Below, piece after piece: positions 1 to 12,011 of a stretch of DNA of 64,000 bases. This stretch comes from Chionoecetes opilio (lineage: Eukaryota > Arthropoda > Malacostraca > Decapoda > Majidae), in assembly GCA_016584305.1 (NCBI GenBank), contig JACEEZ010025355.1:276001-340000 (forward strand). Reading direction: 5' to 3'. Position 1 is the first letter of the stretch. Each line of letters begins with the position of its first letter. Under the pieces are notes generated by a model. That model was not told the DNA's origin. It did no database searches and saw nothing but the letters and a program-made list of their open reading frames with translations. A program made the position numbers and the translations under genes.

Positions 1-1703
1 TTTTTACATGAAAGTTAGAATAATTCTGCGTGTAATTCAGGGATTTCAAACACTCTTGTTGCAAAATAATCCTGACACGGGTATCTATTAACAATAACAT
101 TGCTAGACCTTCCTTCCCTTAGACAAATTTATTACCAATTTTTCAATGACTATTTTCTGGCAGGGAAAAAACCCTCATTTTCCTCATGTGGTTGAATATT
201 CATGTTTTCAGCTAGGTTTTTGGGAATGCTGTTGTACGTACTTGAGGGTGTTTTTTTTATCTAAGGATGAAAAGGGAATTGCCATACTCTTCATAGATTT
301 GAAGCCATTACACTTTTGGGAGATCTCAAAAATTTGCCATTTATTTTTTGTGTGCAAAAACTACTGATGTGAGTTTGATCAAATTACAGGAACAATAGCA
401 TCACATAGCCATGCATTTCTTGTAGAAAAAACTTTAGACATAGTTGAAAAACTAAGGTTAGGAGGACCGAAGAACTGATAGTCGTGACTGCATCTGAGTA
501 CGATCCCCTTAACTTGTCTGATCAGGATTATTGAAGTTAGCTTCCAACTTCCAATAACAGATGTTACCTTTGATAAACATCTACAATCAGATTATTGTTT
601 CAGTGCCCAACATTGGCCTGGATATGCAGGAGTGTGAAAGGCACTATATGGGACAGAGTGAGATGGCGCAGTGTGGTGTACAGGGGGTGACGCAGGGCTG
701 AGTTGTGACACCTTAGGCAGTATGAAAGTGGTGGGGTAAACCACTGGGAATGGGGCCGGGTTATGGAGCAACCCTGGGCAAGCTGGCCTGGCTGGCCCTG
801 GTGCAGATTTAGGGGATACAATAATAAATGGCCAATGCAAAATAAATTGAAACATGTTTATACATTAAGGTAGAACATAAAAATTTCTTTGAATTCACAA
901 CAGGTTCTCTATTTTATTAAGTAAAATAACATTGCTTGTTTTACAAATATATTTTGGCAGGGTATCATTTTGCTCTCCATTATCATCACCTATAAAAACC
1001 TTTTCTTGTAGTTTACAAGTGAGAAAGAATCATAGTTTGTAAATTGCAGTTGAAGGCCACCGTGGACATTGCATGAAATGTGGCAAGCAACTAAATTAAC
1101 AACCATCATAATGAATCATTCAGAAAAAAAATACCTCCAATAGTTAAGAAATATGAAGTCATTGTATTCGCCCTTCCTACATAACATTGTGGCAAAAACC
1201 AGGAACTCTCTAGTAGTTTGGAATCAGTGCCACTTTATGAACATTTATAATGAGCAACATTAGGCACTCCCAAAACGAGTTTTAGCAGCTGCTTGATCAC
1301 TGTGGAGGATTCCTGCACTGAAGTGTTCAACACAACCTCAGTGCAGGTCTGCTACAAGGATCTAGGGCTGCAATCTGTAGATGATGAACTCTCACAGACA
1401 TTCAAAGGTGTGTCTGAGCATGTAACTGCTACTGACCTGTAATATGTTACAATTATCAAGGACCTATGAGCTGATTCTCTTCGCACCTTGAAGAAAAAAA
1501 AGTACGTACATGTTATCTGAATGAAACTATCAGGCGCTATGATATGCGGAATGTTGCACGTAAGATGAGAGGGCAGTGTGATTGAATAGTTGAGGGAGCA
1601 AGGAAGGGTGGGAGAGTTAAAGGACTGCAGTGTGCAGGAAGGTACTGGATGTTGATGTCCGTTGATGGAAAAAGTTTGTCCCTCTGTAACCATTGCTTCC
1701 ATC
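1..1703. other. Non-coding flank left of exon K
   Basis: No gene recognised. On the minus strand this would be the 3' UTR and downstream region of exon K. The GC-rich part at about 600-830 has open frames on the minus strand with no recognisable domain. Confidence 0.4.
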
Positions 1704-2321
1704 TCAATGAAGGTTCTTTGTGGCATGTTTGCTGCGCATGTGATCCTTTAGGTCCTCCCTATGAGAGGCCTGGTAGGAACACTGGGAACATTGGAAAGGC
1801 TTCTCCCCAGTATGGACTCTGTTATGCCTCACAAGGCTAGCTTTCAGTGAACAGCGATAATTACAATGGGGACATTGGAAAGGCTTCTTTCCAGTATGGA
1901 CTCTGTTATGCTTCACAAGATGAGCTTTCTGTGAACAGCGATAATTACAATGGGCGCATTGGAAAGGCTTCTCCCCAGTATGGACTCTGATATGCTTCAC
2001 AAGATTAGTTTTCAGTGAACAGCGATAATTACAATGGGGACATTGGAAAGGCTTCTTTCTAGTATGGACTCTGATATGCTTCACAAGATTACCTTTCAGT
2101 GAACAGCGATAATTACAATAGGGACATTGGAAAGGCTTCTCCCCTGTATGTTTCATCCCATGGCGTTTAAAATTGCCCTTGAGGGTAGTTTTGTACGGAC
2201 AAAAGGGACACTGGTGTTCCTTGGTGGACTGTTCGGTGCCATCATGAGAGGCATCATCCCACACTATACTGGCAAAGGATGGCCCACTTTGCTGCTGCCC
2301 TTCCCCAGTGCCAACCATCAG
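1704..2321 (-). CDS. C2H2 zinc-finger alternative terminal exon (exon K, 6 fingers)
   Basis: This is the longest exon: 205 residues with six fingers at about 38-58, 66-86, 94-114, 122-142, 150-170 and 178-199, all TGEKP/TGKKP/TRKKP-linked. Fingers 2-5 are near-identical copies of one 84-bp unit (CNYRCSxKxxLVxHxRVH) and differ mainly at helix positions -1, 2, 3 and 6, the DNA-contacting ones. I place the start at 2321, at CTCTCTCAACAG|CTGATGG, because this gives the same phase 0 as the other exons; the frame stays open to 2384. The spacer is acidic and Ser/Gln rich. A candidate AATAAA is at 918-913. It is the most distal exon seen; more may lie to the left. Confidence 0.9.
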   Translation of the reverse strand: MMVGTGEGQQQSGPSFASIVWDDASHDGTEQSTKEHQCPFCPYKTTLKGNFKRHGMKHTGEKPFQCPYCNYRCSLKGNLVKHIRVHTRKKPFQCPHCNYRCSLKTNLVKHIRVHTGEKPFQCAHCNYRCSQKAHLVKHNRVHTGKKPFQCPHCNYRCSLKASLVRHNRVHTGEKPFQCSQCSYQASHREDLKDHMRSKHATKNLH

Positions 2322-2384
2322 CTGTTGAGAGAGACTTTGATGAGGCAAGCAGTCAGTCATTCTAAGAAATGTGAAAGTCCACAT

Positions 2385-3319
2385 AAATCTTAATTAAGGC
2401 GTTTACAATAGAATTTTGTTTATTAAGTCTGTGTTAAGGTGTAAAGAAATCAATGCAAAGATCAACAGAAATGAGTTGTGTATTTTGGCTGGACAATGTG
2501 AAATGCAGCTTTTCTTGCATAATCCCCCTTTTAACGCACTTTGATGCCAATGGCGTGATTTGGAATTTGTCGCCAATTGGCACCGTAACGCTATTGGCGT
2601 CTAATTCAACAAAAATAATGTTTTAATATAGTTATATTCACTACTTTGGTGTAAATTTTTGTCAGGGCATAGGTTTCCTCACGCTCAAAGAAATTAAATA
2701 ACTAACAACCTTTTGCACCGGCATTATTTAGACCGCTGGGCCTAAAACCAAGGCAGTTTTCCTCTGACAAGGTCTCAGGCACACCTTTCGCCGGGATACT
2801 GTGGGATTTAAATCCTTCCACGTCCTCTTAGTGCACACGGCCTAGTGGATATACAGTACAGTACCCTCCCGAGTTTCGCGCTTGCTTTCTTCCCAAGGTA
2901 TAGCGCAAAACTAGCGGATCGCGAAACTCTGGTATTGAAAACACGGTAAAAATGCTTATTTAGTCCGGTGCGAGGTGTACCTACTGTATTTTACAGCTTA
3001 TAAGACTCACTTTTTCCCCCAAAAAATATCCTGAAAATGCTCCAAGCCCCTGTCCACCCAGCAGTGAATGGGTGCCGGGTGTTAGCCAAGGGTTTGTGAC
3101 CCGCCTCCCGGGGTGGTGGCTTCGGTCAACACTACGTAGAGGAGAGGAGGAGAGGAGCTTGAGCTTGAGTTGGGAGTCACCCAGCACATGCTGTCGGTGA
3201 AGCCTTTAGTCCGGCGTTATCCCACACACGTATTCCTACTAACCTACGAACGATACTTGATCTTGATCTGGATATTACAGGTGTCCTATTCTTCATATGC
3301 CAGGCCTTTGAACCGGTGT
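2385..3319. other. Intergenic/intronic DNA with MITE remnants
   Basis: At about 2858-2940 a short inverted pair (GAGTTTCGCG ... CGCGAAACTC) follows ACAGTAC and looks like a decayed TA-flanked MITE. At about 2978-3030 one end resembling the 30659-31437 element (TTTTACAGCTTATAAGACTCAC) is seen without its partner. No gene. Confidence 0.4.
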
Positions 3320-4031
3320 TGGATAAAATAAGTAACACCTCGAAATAAGTAGCACCTGACCTCACACCCCTGTCGATCCTTACTTATTTACCACAAAATA
3401 CTCCTTTGTAAGTGATTAACAAGGACGTGTGTGGTACTGTGGTTGCTGGAGGTACTGGAGGAGACAGGAGGGAAGAGAGGAAGCCATTGGAGGTACCATA
3501 GAGAAGGGAGGAAAGCATTAGTGTAGTGATTAGTTAGTAAGAGCAAGGCATTTGAGTGATCTAGCTCTGTACACGTTTTATGTCTATTTAGTGTGCTTTT
3601 ATGTATGACAAGGCAGGTGAAGTGATTATCTTGTTAAAAACTTACATCTCTGTCTCTCTCGATTCGTCTTCTTGTGACCTTTGCCGCTTAGTATCGCTTC
3701 ATAGGTTCTCTTCAAACTTCGTTTCCTTTGTTAACAGATTTTTCAACTCTTCCCTTGTCTATTTCACCTGGGATACTAAAACATTTTCATTTGTTTTGGT
3801 CTGTGTGAGTGAGGGCATCAGCTGATGGTTGTGTGACAGTGTTATACGGCAATAACACTTGTCAAAATGCCTTCCTCTCTTCTCTCCTGTCTCGTCCAGT
3901 ACCTCCAGAAACCACAGTACAACACACGTCATGGTTAATCACTTATAAAGGAGTATTTTGTGGTAAATAAGTATGGAACGGCGGGGGTGTAAGGTTTAAA
4001 GGTGCTACTTATTTCAAGGTGTTACCTATCT
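3320..4031. mobile_element. Foldback element with arms of about 150 bp
   Basis: The sequence at 3320-3475 (AATAAGTAACACCTCGAAAT...) reappears inverted at about 3885-4031, with roughly 410 bp between the arms. The ends GATAAAATAAGTAACACC / GGTGTTACCTATCTTATTT match imperfectly. There is no coding capacity; superfamily unknown. Confidence 0.6.
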
Positions 4032-4063
4032 TATTTAATTATCCTTGATGGGAGGGTTGTAAA

Positions 4064-4300
4064 ATCCACTTAAAATCTTTCTTTGAACCGTCGAGTGGCC
4101 TAAGAACACCCACACGCTGCCCATTAACTCTACCTCGATTGCGAGGGCATCAGAGGACACAGGGGGTGGCATGAGCCTCTAATCACAGGCGTCACTATAG
4201 AAATTATGTCTCTGCTTCACCACGGACGAGGGCTAACCATCACAGCCCTCAAGTGAACCTCCAGGGCCTACCATCCCACCCCTGGAGCTCACGGCCTAAC
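4064..4300 (+). repeat. SINE fragment, tRNA head missing
   Basis: Matches the body of the full SINE at 56058-56400 from its CACTTAAAATC segment through CCATCCCACCCCTGGAG. The tRNA-like head is absent. It ends in a (CA)n tract at 4306-4351. Confidence 0.7.
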
Positions 4301-4305
4301 GGAGC

Positions 4306-4309
4306 ACAC

Positions 4310-4351
<42 letters not shown>
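4306..4351. repeat. (CA)n microsatellite
   Basis: A run of CA dinucleotides directly between a SINE fragment and a LINE 3' end. Confidence 0.9.
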
Positions 4352-4352
<1 letters not shown>

Positions 4353-4355
<3 letters not shown>

Positions 4356-4711
4356 ACTCCCAAAACTTGAGAAAAGAAGAGAAAGGGGAGATTTTATAGC
4401 AGTGTATAGAGCATCAATGGGTCTGGAAAAAATTGATAGAAATTATCTGTTTGTGTGGGACGACAGAAGTACAAGAGGTCATGAGAAGAAATTGAAAAGG
4501 ACAACATGCAAGAGGGATATAAAAAAATACAGCTTCCTGTATAGAAGCATAGAAGCCTGGAACAACCTTGATGCAAAGTGATTAATGCAAGAAGTATTCA
4601 GGACTTCAAAGGCAGACTGGATAATAGTAGATTTGGAGACGGGACAGTACGAGCATAGCTCTTTTCCTGTATGTTACAACTAGGTAAATACAACTAGGTA
4701 AATACACACAG
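4353..4711 (+). mobile_element. LINE 3' end fragment (CR1/jockey-like)
   Basis: Nearly the same sequence as 26240-26594: the coded C-terminus (KLKRTTCKRDIKKYSF, then EAWNNLDAK) followed by the tail with repeated ACAACTAGGTAAATAC units. 5'-truncated, as is usual for LINE insertions. Confidence 0.8.
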
Positions 4712-6222
4712 CTGTCAGCTGTGTGTAACAGACGCGCTCAGAAGGCTCCTAACACAACTGGCTATTGTGACTGGCTGTTGTGGCCAAACAAGGACACAGA
4801 GGACCCAAAAAGACCTTGAGTACCTACAGGTGAGAGCTATGCAGTTTAATAGTCCCGTCTTCATATGATTAGCCTAAAAACTGAAAAAATAGAAGTGAAA
4901 AAGTAAACAAAGATGGATGATCCCGCCAAGACACCTTTCATCAGTTTTGATACCAAAGAAAAAGACATATTAGGGCTGAAAACGAACCAGAGAAGAGTCT
5001 TAATGCTGGAAAGCGTGGTACACGAAATGATGTATAAATAGATAAGATGGAAATGAAAGTGTTCGTACTGGAAAAAGATAATACTATTTAAAAAAATAGA
5101 GTGAACGAATTAAATGGAAAACAAGACGACGAAAAGGTAGTGAAAATGCATGCAGAAATTAATGCAGTACATAAGAAATGGAAAATGACACAAGAGGAAA
5201 TGAAAGATGAAAGAAAGACATGGAAGATAGAACAAGAAAAAGACCAAGAAAGCTTACGTCAGATAATGGAAGATCAAGAAAATGAAAAGAAAAATCTGAC
5301 CAAAGAAGTAGTCAAAGTAATCAAACAAAAGGAAAACTTAGTTAGAGATACGGTGGACAAAAAGAAATGTGTCATCATTTTCGGTCTCAAAGAAAAAGTG
5401 CTGCCCAAGAAAAACATAAGAGAAGACGAAGAAAAGAAAGTGTCAAAAGAAATATTTATAGTGTAGAAGAAATAGAAGAGATACACAGGTTAGGCAAATA
5501 TGAGGGGGGAGGGGCCCGCCCCTTAAAAGTTAAGTTTAGGTCACAAAATACAGCACAAGATATATTGTCTAAGGCATGGAAACTGGCAAAGACAGAAGAA
5601 TACAAGAAAATATGGATAAGAAAAGATATGAATGAGGAAGAAAGAGCCAGTCTGAATGTACTGTTTAAAGAAGCCAAAGAAAAAAACGAATTGAGAACGG
5701 AAGAGGAAAAACAAATTCTATTGGAGAGTTTTAGACCAAAAACTGAAGAAGTGGTATCTAAAAGAGAGAGTAAGAGAAGACAGTTCAAAGGAAAATGAAA
5801 ATGGATGGCGGGTATCGTACACAAATATAAATGGGCTAGTGTCAACATTAACAGAAGTAAACGATTACCTGAGAGCCAAGAAACCAGACATATTGGGTTT
5901 AGTAGAAACGAAGCTGAGTGATTCTGAGGATGTGCCAGTTGGGGAGGGTCAATATAATGTATAGAGGCGAAACAGAAATCAGAAAAAGGGAGGTGGTGTA
6001 ATGGTGTTAACAAGGAAGGATGTGGTAGTAGGGAATGTGGAAAAAGGAGGTATGGCAGAGGTGTTGAAGGTAGAGTTGGTGATGCAAAAAGGAAGAATAA
6101 GAGACTTAGTACTCGTATACGTTCCACCTAAGACAAATTCCTGGGGGAGAGAAGAATATGGAGACATGATAAGAGACACAAGCAAATGTTTAAGGAATAC
6201 GATGGAAAATTGTGAGAACATA
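4712..6222 (+). mobile_element. LINE 5' part: ORF1 and endonuclease, broken
   Basis: An ORF1-like region starts near an ATG at 4914 (MDDPAKTPF), runs into stops, then continues as a Lys/Glu-rich coiled coil (5101-5466) and an RRM-like ORF1 core (5367-5798: CVIIFGLKE in one frame, IHRLGKYEGGGARPLKVKF and a following IWIRKDMNEEERA in the next). It is followed by an apurinic-type endonuclease segment (about 5800-6222): SYTNINGL, PDILGLVETKL with the catalytic-type Glu, and VYVPPKTNSWG. Several frameshifts and a stop break it. At 6222 it is cut by the element starting CCGTATTTGCCGGC, and no RT part follows. The RT-bearing copy at 25091-26594 belongs to the same type of LINE. Inactive. Confidence 0.75.
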
Positions 6223-8213
6223 CCGTATTTGCCGGCGCATAAGACGCACTTTTTTCCCTTAAAAAGGAATGCAAAGTTCACCCTGCGTCTAATGCGGCCA
6301 TATTAGCGAATGAGAGGTCGGGCAGAGAATGCAGAACAGCCGGTGGTGTATTACTAAAGGGGTCTGGAGTGATCTGTGTTGAGCAGTAGTTCACTGAGCA
6401 AAAATGTGTAAGTGTGTTAGCAACAGTAATGCATAATACTAAGAAAAGGTTGGAGTCTAAGAGAAAATAAGAGCTGGGGCAACAAGATAGCGATTGTTGC
6501 TGCCAAGATGGCCGTGTCAGATGTAAACATCATCCACCCCCCTCTGCTGCTCTCCATTGTAAAACGTCTGATAAAACGTCTTGGCGACGCCCTCCGCGCA
6601 CCCACCATGGGTCATTACCGCTCAGACTCCTCCCCGCACCCATGGAAAAGACAAACATCCCACATATTAGATGTAGCCTTAACCCGCATTCGACTCGGGC
6701 CACACAAGTTGACACAACAGTTGGAAGGAGATGATAGAAGGGAGGCAGAAAATGGTGATGGAATTTTCGCTGGAATGAGTATTGTTGATAAATGGAATAG
6801 TGAAACAAAGAGCGTGTTAAAGTTATATTTGAAGGAGTGTGAGCGGTGAGAGGAAGGTGTAGTATCTTGGGGAGTCTGTCTATACACACAAGGATGGAGA
6901 AAGGGCGTCGTGGCTTTGTAGTTTATTTGCCAGTGAGTCATTGTACAACGTAGGGACAAGAGGTGCGCGGCGTGTGTGTCTCTGTGTGTCCTGTGGTTGA
7001 CTGAATTACCTGGCTGGTGTTGCAGTTGTGTCGGCGAGGACAAGTCAGGTCAGCGTCAGGTCACCCTCGGGCCTCTCTCTAATTCTGGTCCCAGACAGGG
7101 GGGTAGCCTAAGCCGATGCAGGTGTGTATGTGCGTGTGTGTGTTAGCGGCGCTACAGTGGTAAGCAAGGTGGGATAGGAGATAGCATAGGCCTTTGTACC
7201 ACCTCGACCCCTCAATCCTCACCCCTGTACCTCTACGGATAAGGAAACTGTATGAAAGAGTGCTAGTAAAAAGGCTGCAATGGTATCTGTAGACGGGACA
7301 AGTCTTCCGCACGGTACACCAAGACCAAGACCCCTCACGGCGCCACACCGTCCCCCTTAAGGCCGAATCACACCATACCATCATGGTGAAATTGGTGACA
7401 GGGCACCGTCTTATCACATCCGTTAGAATTTCTTACATTCAAACAAATAGACGTGTTACACTAAACGGTGCGCCGCCATCACGGCTCCAATACACCACCG
7501 TCCTGTCACGTAACGGTTTCTGGGGAAGAATATTTTAACGTAATGAGACTGTGCCGTGCTGATAATTGTAGTTTTCTCAAGGCTTTATGTACCCAAAACA
7601 ATGTCTTTTAGAGTTCAACTCCTCTTCTTCATCCAACAGAAGTGCTATTAATGCAAATTTCTTCAAGCATAGCCTCTGAGGCACCATGTCTGCTTAGAGG
7701 GTGAGCAGGAACTGCCGAAAATTACGGAACCGTGACGAATAGTGTGAATACAAGGCACGGCTGACGGAACGCTGCCGTGATTTCAGAGTGTGAATCAGCC
7801 TTCACCTGTACCTTCCTGAAGAAGACTAATCAACCCTCGCGACTGTGATAGATTCATAGGTGTAAACCAGGGCAAATATCGTCGATCCCGACAACGGAGC
7901 CCTTCAACAATTACAACAATAACAACAAGGTAGAGATGGTTACCTTACAGTGTTATCTAAATATCTTCGTGAATTTTTGTTATTGGACAACTACCGATTT
8001 CGAGGCCGAAATTTAAGTCCTCCTGAATAGTTTTGATGTGTTTTGAATTAATCTGGCTCTCATTTTTGTCGGAAATCAATGTTTGTTTACATGTGTGTGT
8101 GTGTGTGGGGGGGGGGGGGGCAACCTGCCCCTCCAGGTCCGCCAAACATTGCTACGCTTCACACTGCCATATTATTGGTAATTTTCGTTATTTCTCTATA
8201 TCATCTGTTTTGA
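6223..8213 (+). mobile_element. TA-flanked DNA transposon, truncated copy
   Basis: Starts TA|CCGTATTTGCCGGCGCATAA and matches, inverted, the interior of the complete copy at 23385-27488. Similarity ends near 8213 (CATCTGTTT) where an AT-rich palindrome takes over, so the far terminus is missing. No transposase is recognisable, so it is non-autonomous. TA flank and end style suggest the Tc1/mariner/Tigger group. It inserted into LINE endonuclease sequence. Confidence 0.7.
7361..7802. mobile_element. Nested MITE, PIF/Harbinger-like ends
   Basis: Ends read GGCCGAATCACACC and (inverted) GGCTGATTCACACTC, the GGNNGATTCACAC style of PIF/Harbinger elements. The same insert is in the other copy (about 24425-24860), so it entered before the host element multiplied. 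There a short frame with an LLLDEEELNSKR motif recalls a Harbinger protein N-terminus, weakly. Confidence 0.45.
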
Positions 8214-8214
8214 A

Positions 8215-8455
8215 ACATATCAATAGAAGCAGAATTTTATTAGCTTTCCATTGATATATTTCGTTTTCTGATAAATGAATTAGAACCATACATAAATTAG
8301 CGTTAACTAAATAAATTAAATCATCAATCGGGTAATTTTCCCGATTGATGGTTGTTTATTTAGTTAACGCTAATTTATGTATGGTTCTAATTCATTTATC
8401 AGAAAACGAAATATATCAATGGAAAGCTAATAAAATTCCGCTTCTATTGATATGT
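8215..8455. repeat. Large AT-rich palindrome
   Basis: Two arms of about 115 bp (AACATATCAATAGAAGC ... GCTTCTATTGATATGTTT) meet around GGGTAATTTTCCC with almost no spacer. It could extrude a cruciform or be the end of a foldback transposon. Confidence 0.85.
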
Positions 8456-8995
8456 TTCATGTAAAATGTTTTCTTGCAAAATATTAAATGGCGAAGAGTT
8501 TAAGTGAATATTAAGTTCATGCATATTTCTTCAGTCTCATAATGGCATTTCTTTAGTGTATTTTACAGTTTTTTATTTGATAATATTATAGAACAATCAT
8601 TTATGAAGATAACAGTGTATCATTTATACTGATAAACCATAGTCTACTGTATTCATGGAACACTTTTTTACTTGCCGATCCGATTGATGATGTTATTTTT
8701 TTAGTTAACGCTAATTTATGCATGGTGGTAATTTATTTATCAGAAAACGAAATATATCAATGGAAAGCTAATGAAAATCCGCTTCTATTGATATGTTTCA
8801 TCTAAAATGTTTTCTTGCAAAATATTAAATGGCGAAGTTTAAGTGAATATTAAATTAAGTTCATGCATATTTCTTCACACTCTCATAATGGCATTTCTTT
8901 AGTGTATTTTACTGTTTTTTATTTGATAATATTATAAAACAAACATTTACGAAGATAACAGTATATCATTTATACTGATAAACCACAGGAAGGGA
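8325..8995 (+). repeat. Direct duplication of about 320 bp
   Basis: The block from TTAGTTAACGCTAATTTATG through ATTTATACTGATAAACCA at about 8325-8640 is repeated at about 8700-8990 with scattered differences. The right arm of the palindrome is inside the duplicated unit. Confidence 0.85.
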
Positions 8996-10248
8996 AATGG
9001 GAGTGATGTTCCAAAATGTCATGAATCGCAAAACTGGTCTCCACTGGTCATGGGCGGGTTGGCGCGGGGCACGAGTAGCAAGTCCAGTATAGAGTAGTCT
9101 TTGGCTTACCTAACATATCCCCAGAGTGATAACACTGTTGCGTTCAGTAGCGGTAACCCCCCCCCCCCTCCCTACTGAACGATACTGAATGCTTCACAAT
9201 ACATATTGCTACCAGGATAGCAGCTGCCAAAATCTATCTCTGTTGCTATTCTAATCGTCCCAGAATAACTTATTGATGAGAGAAGATGTATTTGATGCAG
9301 CAGAAGAAATTATTAGCAGCAGGAAATGAAATATTAAGGAGGCAAGAAGAGGAGATTCTTTCTTTACCCTTTGTTTACATACCCTTATTGTGGCGCAAGC
9401 TGGCAACTCTGTGGCGATCCACCTCCCAGGGCTGTAGTGCGGGGGTACTGTGCGCGAGGCATACTCTATGCTGACGTCATTGTGCGTCAATACATGTACA
9501 TGTTGCCTTACTGAACGCTTTGCCTGATGACGCTATCAGTGACACCCGAGTGCTCAGTGTTCAGTAGTACTGCATTTCAACCTTCAGTATTAGCCATGTT
9601 TTAGTGAGTACAAGTACTACAATCAGTGCTTTTATGGCATGTTTGAGTGAGTTCTTATTGTGTGGGGGGGCTAGAGGTACCGTAAATGGCGGCGTATAAG
9701 TCGACCCCAAGATTATGGGTTAGACCTATACTTGGCGTATAAGTCGGCCCCAAAAATACGGTAGGCTACTGGTAGGCCAAAGCTTGAATGTGGATAGGCT
9801 ACGATACAGTATATGGTAACCTGTCGCAAAAACACATAACACCACACCACTTATATTAAGATATGAATCTTTACTATAGGTCCCCGCCTCGTTTTCATTT
9901 GAAAAACACCCTAGTCCCCTGATAGTACCGCTACATACTGTATATTATAGTAAAACACGGTAGTATCTATGACTGGACTGCACTGACCGCTGCCCTCTGA
10001 GGCTCCGGCATTTGTATTTGCCAGTGTTTACAATCATTGTATCAGCTGTTGGAAACAGCTGTAGGTGAAACTGCCGCTAAACGTCTTCTCTAGTTGTCGC
10101 TGTTGTTCTGGAAGTGGTGCATATTGTAGTTGTCTGATAGGAGTTATGGTAAGTGGTTTACAGCGATTGTTAGTACAGTAAAACCCTTATAACTCGGGAT
10201 TTGATATAACTCGGCAAAGCAAAGACAGTGTTTTTTTTGTTTTTTGTT

Positions 10249-12011
10249 TTTTACATGTATGCCTATAGCGCATGCAGGCAGTGAGCTCCAGGGGTGGGAT
10301 GGTAGGCCCTGGAGGCTCACTCGAGGGCTGTGAGGGTTGGCCCTCGCCCGTGGTGGCGCAGGCAGGATTCTTATAGTGACGCCTGTAATGGGCACCAGAC
10401 ATAACTACGTCATGGTTTGTTTACATCGGTGCATTGTGGGGATAAGGCGGGGTCGCCGCGGGTGGACCTACGAAGGGAAAACTACGGTGATGGAAGAATT
10501 TCGAGTTATTTTGCGCGAAATTGATATTCCAGGTGCTATATTACTGTGCTCTGTTCTCGCTGACAACACTATAGAGAAGACCTGAGGTAATGGCTGATGT
10601 GCAGAGGCTTCTAAACCAAGAAATAGAGTCATAACAGAGCCTCGTCAAAAGGTAAGCAACTGGTAGGTACGTAATGTGTCCCTACCACTTGCTTACTTCT
10701 TAATGAGACTCTGCTGTGACTGTTTTCCTGGTTTAGAAGCCTTTGCACATCAACCATCACCTCAGGTCTTCTCTATGTTGTCAGCGAGCACGGAAATATA
10801 GCACCTAGAATATCAATTTCGCCCAAAACTCGAAATTTTTTCATCGTCGTAGTCTTCTCTTTGTAGGTTGTACATATTCTTGGTTATGATAGTATTAAAA
10901 TACCTTATTAATTGAGTTCCTTTTGTTGTCTTTCCTCATAATAAGTAGTGGGTACATCATGGTTTAAGTGTTACTTGACGAGCCAATGAATACTCTTGAG
11001 TCTATACCAACATCACCAACCTTTGCGTTGATTTATCTTATTACTCCATCCATAAACAAGTTGCATAACCACCGTGACATTACCCATCCTTGCCTCATGG
11101 TACCTAGTACTGTCGTCTACCGATATTTTTATCCCTACACAAATCGGGAAAACTCGCCGACGGTAACGGTTAGGTTAGATTTTGCTTTGATTTATCTTAT
11201 TACTCCATCCATAAACAAGTTGCATAACCACGGTGACATTACCCATCCTTGCCTCATGGTACCTGGTACTGTTGTCTACCGATATTTTTATCCCAACATA
11301 AATCGGGAAAACTTGCCGACGGTAATGGCTAGGTTAGATTTTGCTTTGATTTATCTTATTACTCCATCCATATTGTTTTGGGCGAAATTGATATTCCAGG
11401 TGCTATATTTCCGTGCTCGCTGACAACATAGAGAAGACCTGAGGTGATGGTTGATGTGCAAAGGCTTCTAAACCAGGAAAACAGAAACAGCAGTCTCATT
11501 AAGAAGTAAGCAAGTGGTAGGGACATATTACGTACCTACCAGTTGCTTACATTTTGACGAGGCTCTGTTGTGACTCTGTTTTCTTGGTTTAGAAGCCTCT
11601 GCACATCAGCCATTACCTCAGGTCTTCTCTATAGTGTTGTCAGCGAGAACAGAGCACAGTAATATAGCACCTGGAATATCCATTTCGCACAAAATAACTC
11701 GAATTCTTCCATCACCGTAGTTTTCCCTTCGTAAGTCCAACCACGGCGACCCCGCCTTATCCCCACAATGCACCGATGTAAACAAACCGTGACGTAGTTA
11801 TGGGTAGGGTCCATTAGAGGCTCATGCCGCCCCCCTGTGTCCTCCCATGCACTCGCAGTCGAAGGTAGAGTTAATGGACAGGGCATGTGGGTGTTCTTAG
11901 GCCACTCGACGGTGCAGAAAGATTTCAAGTGGATTTATGGGTCTCACTCGGGATCGAACTCGGGTCTTCGAGAACACCACTCGGTGACGCTAACCACTCT
12001 GCTACCACCTC
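10249..12011 (-). repeat. SINE on the minus strand, split by an insert
   Basis: Two blocks, about 10249-10389 and 11812-12011, together match the complete SINE at 56058-56400. The tRNA-like head is at the high-coordinate end (GGTAGCAGAGTGGTTAGCG, then CCCGAGTTCGATCCC, the A- and B-box regions). The gap is the foldback element 10390-11811. Confidence 0.75.
10390..11811. mobile_element. Foldback/long-TIR element inserted in the SINE
   Basis: Arms of roughly 400 bp: ATAACTACGTCATGGTTTG at the left matches the inverted right end. Each arm itself contains a palindrome (CTTCTAAACCAGGAAA...). In the centre a unit of about 160 bp (GATTTATCTTATTACTCCATCC...) is repeated in tandem about twice (11028-11350). 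The comparison with Tigger copy 2 shows the empty site. Confidence 0.65.

Noticed and set aside
5456..6127. 223-residue minus-strand frame
   Set aside because: Antisense shadow of LINE ORF1 and endonuclease.
10968..11423. 151-residue frame with two near-identical halves
   Set aside because: It is the tandem unit inside the foldback element; no domain.
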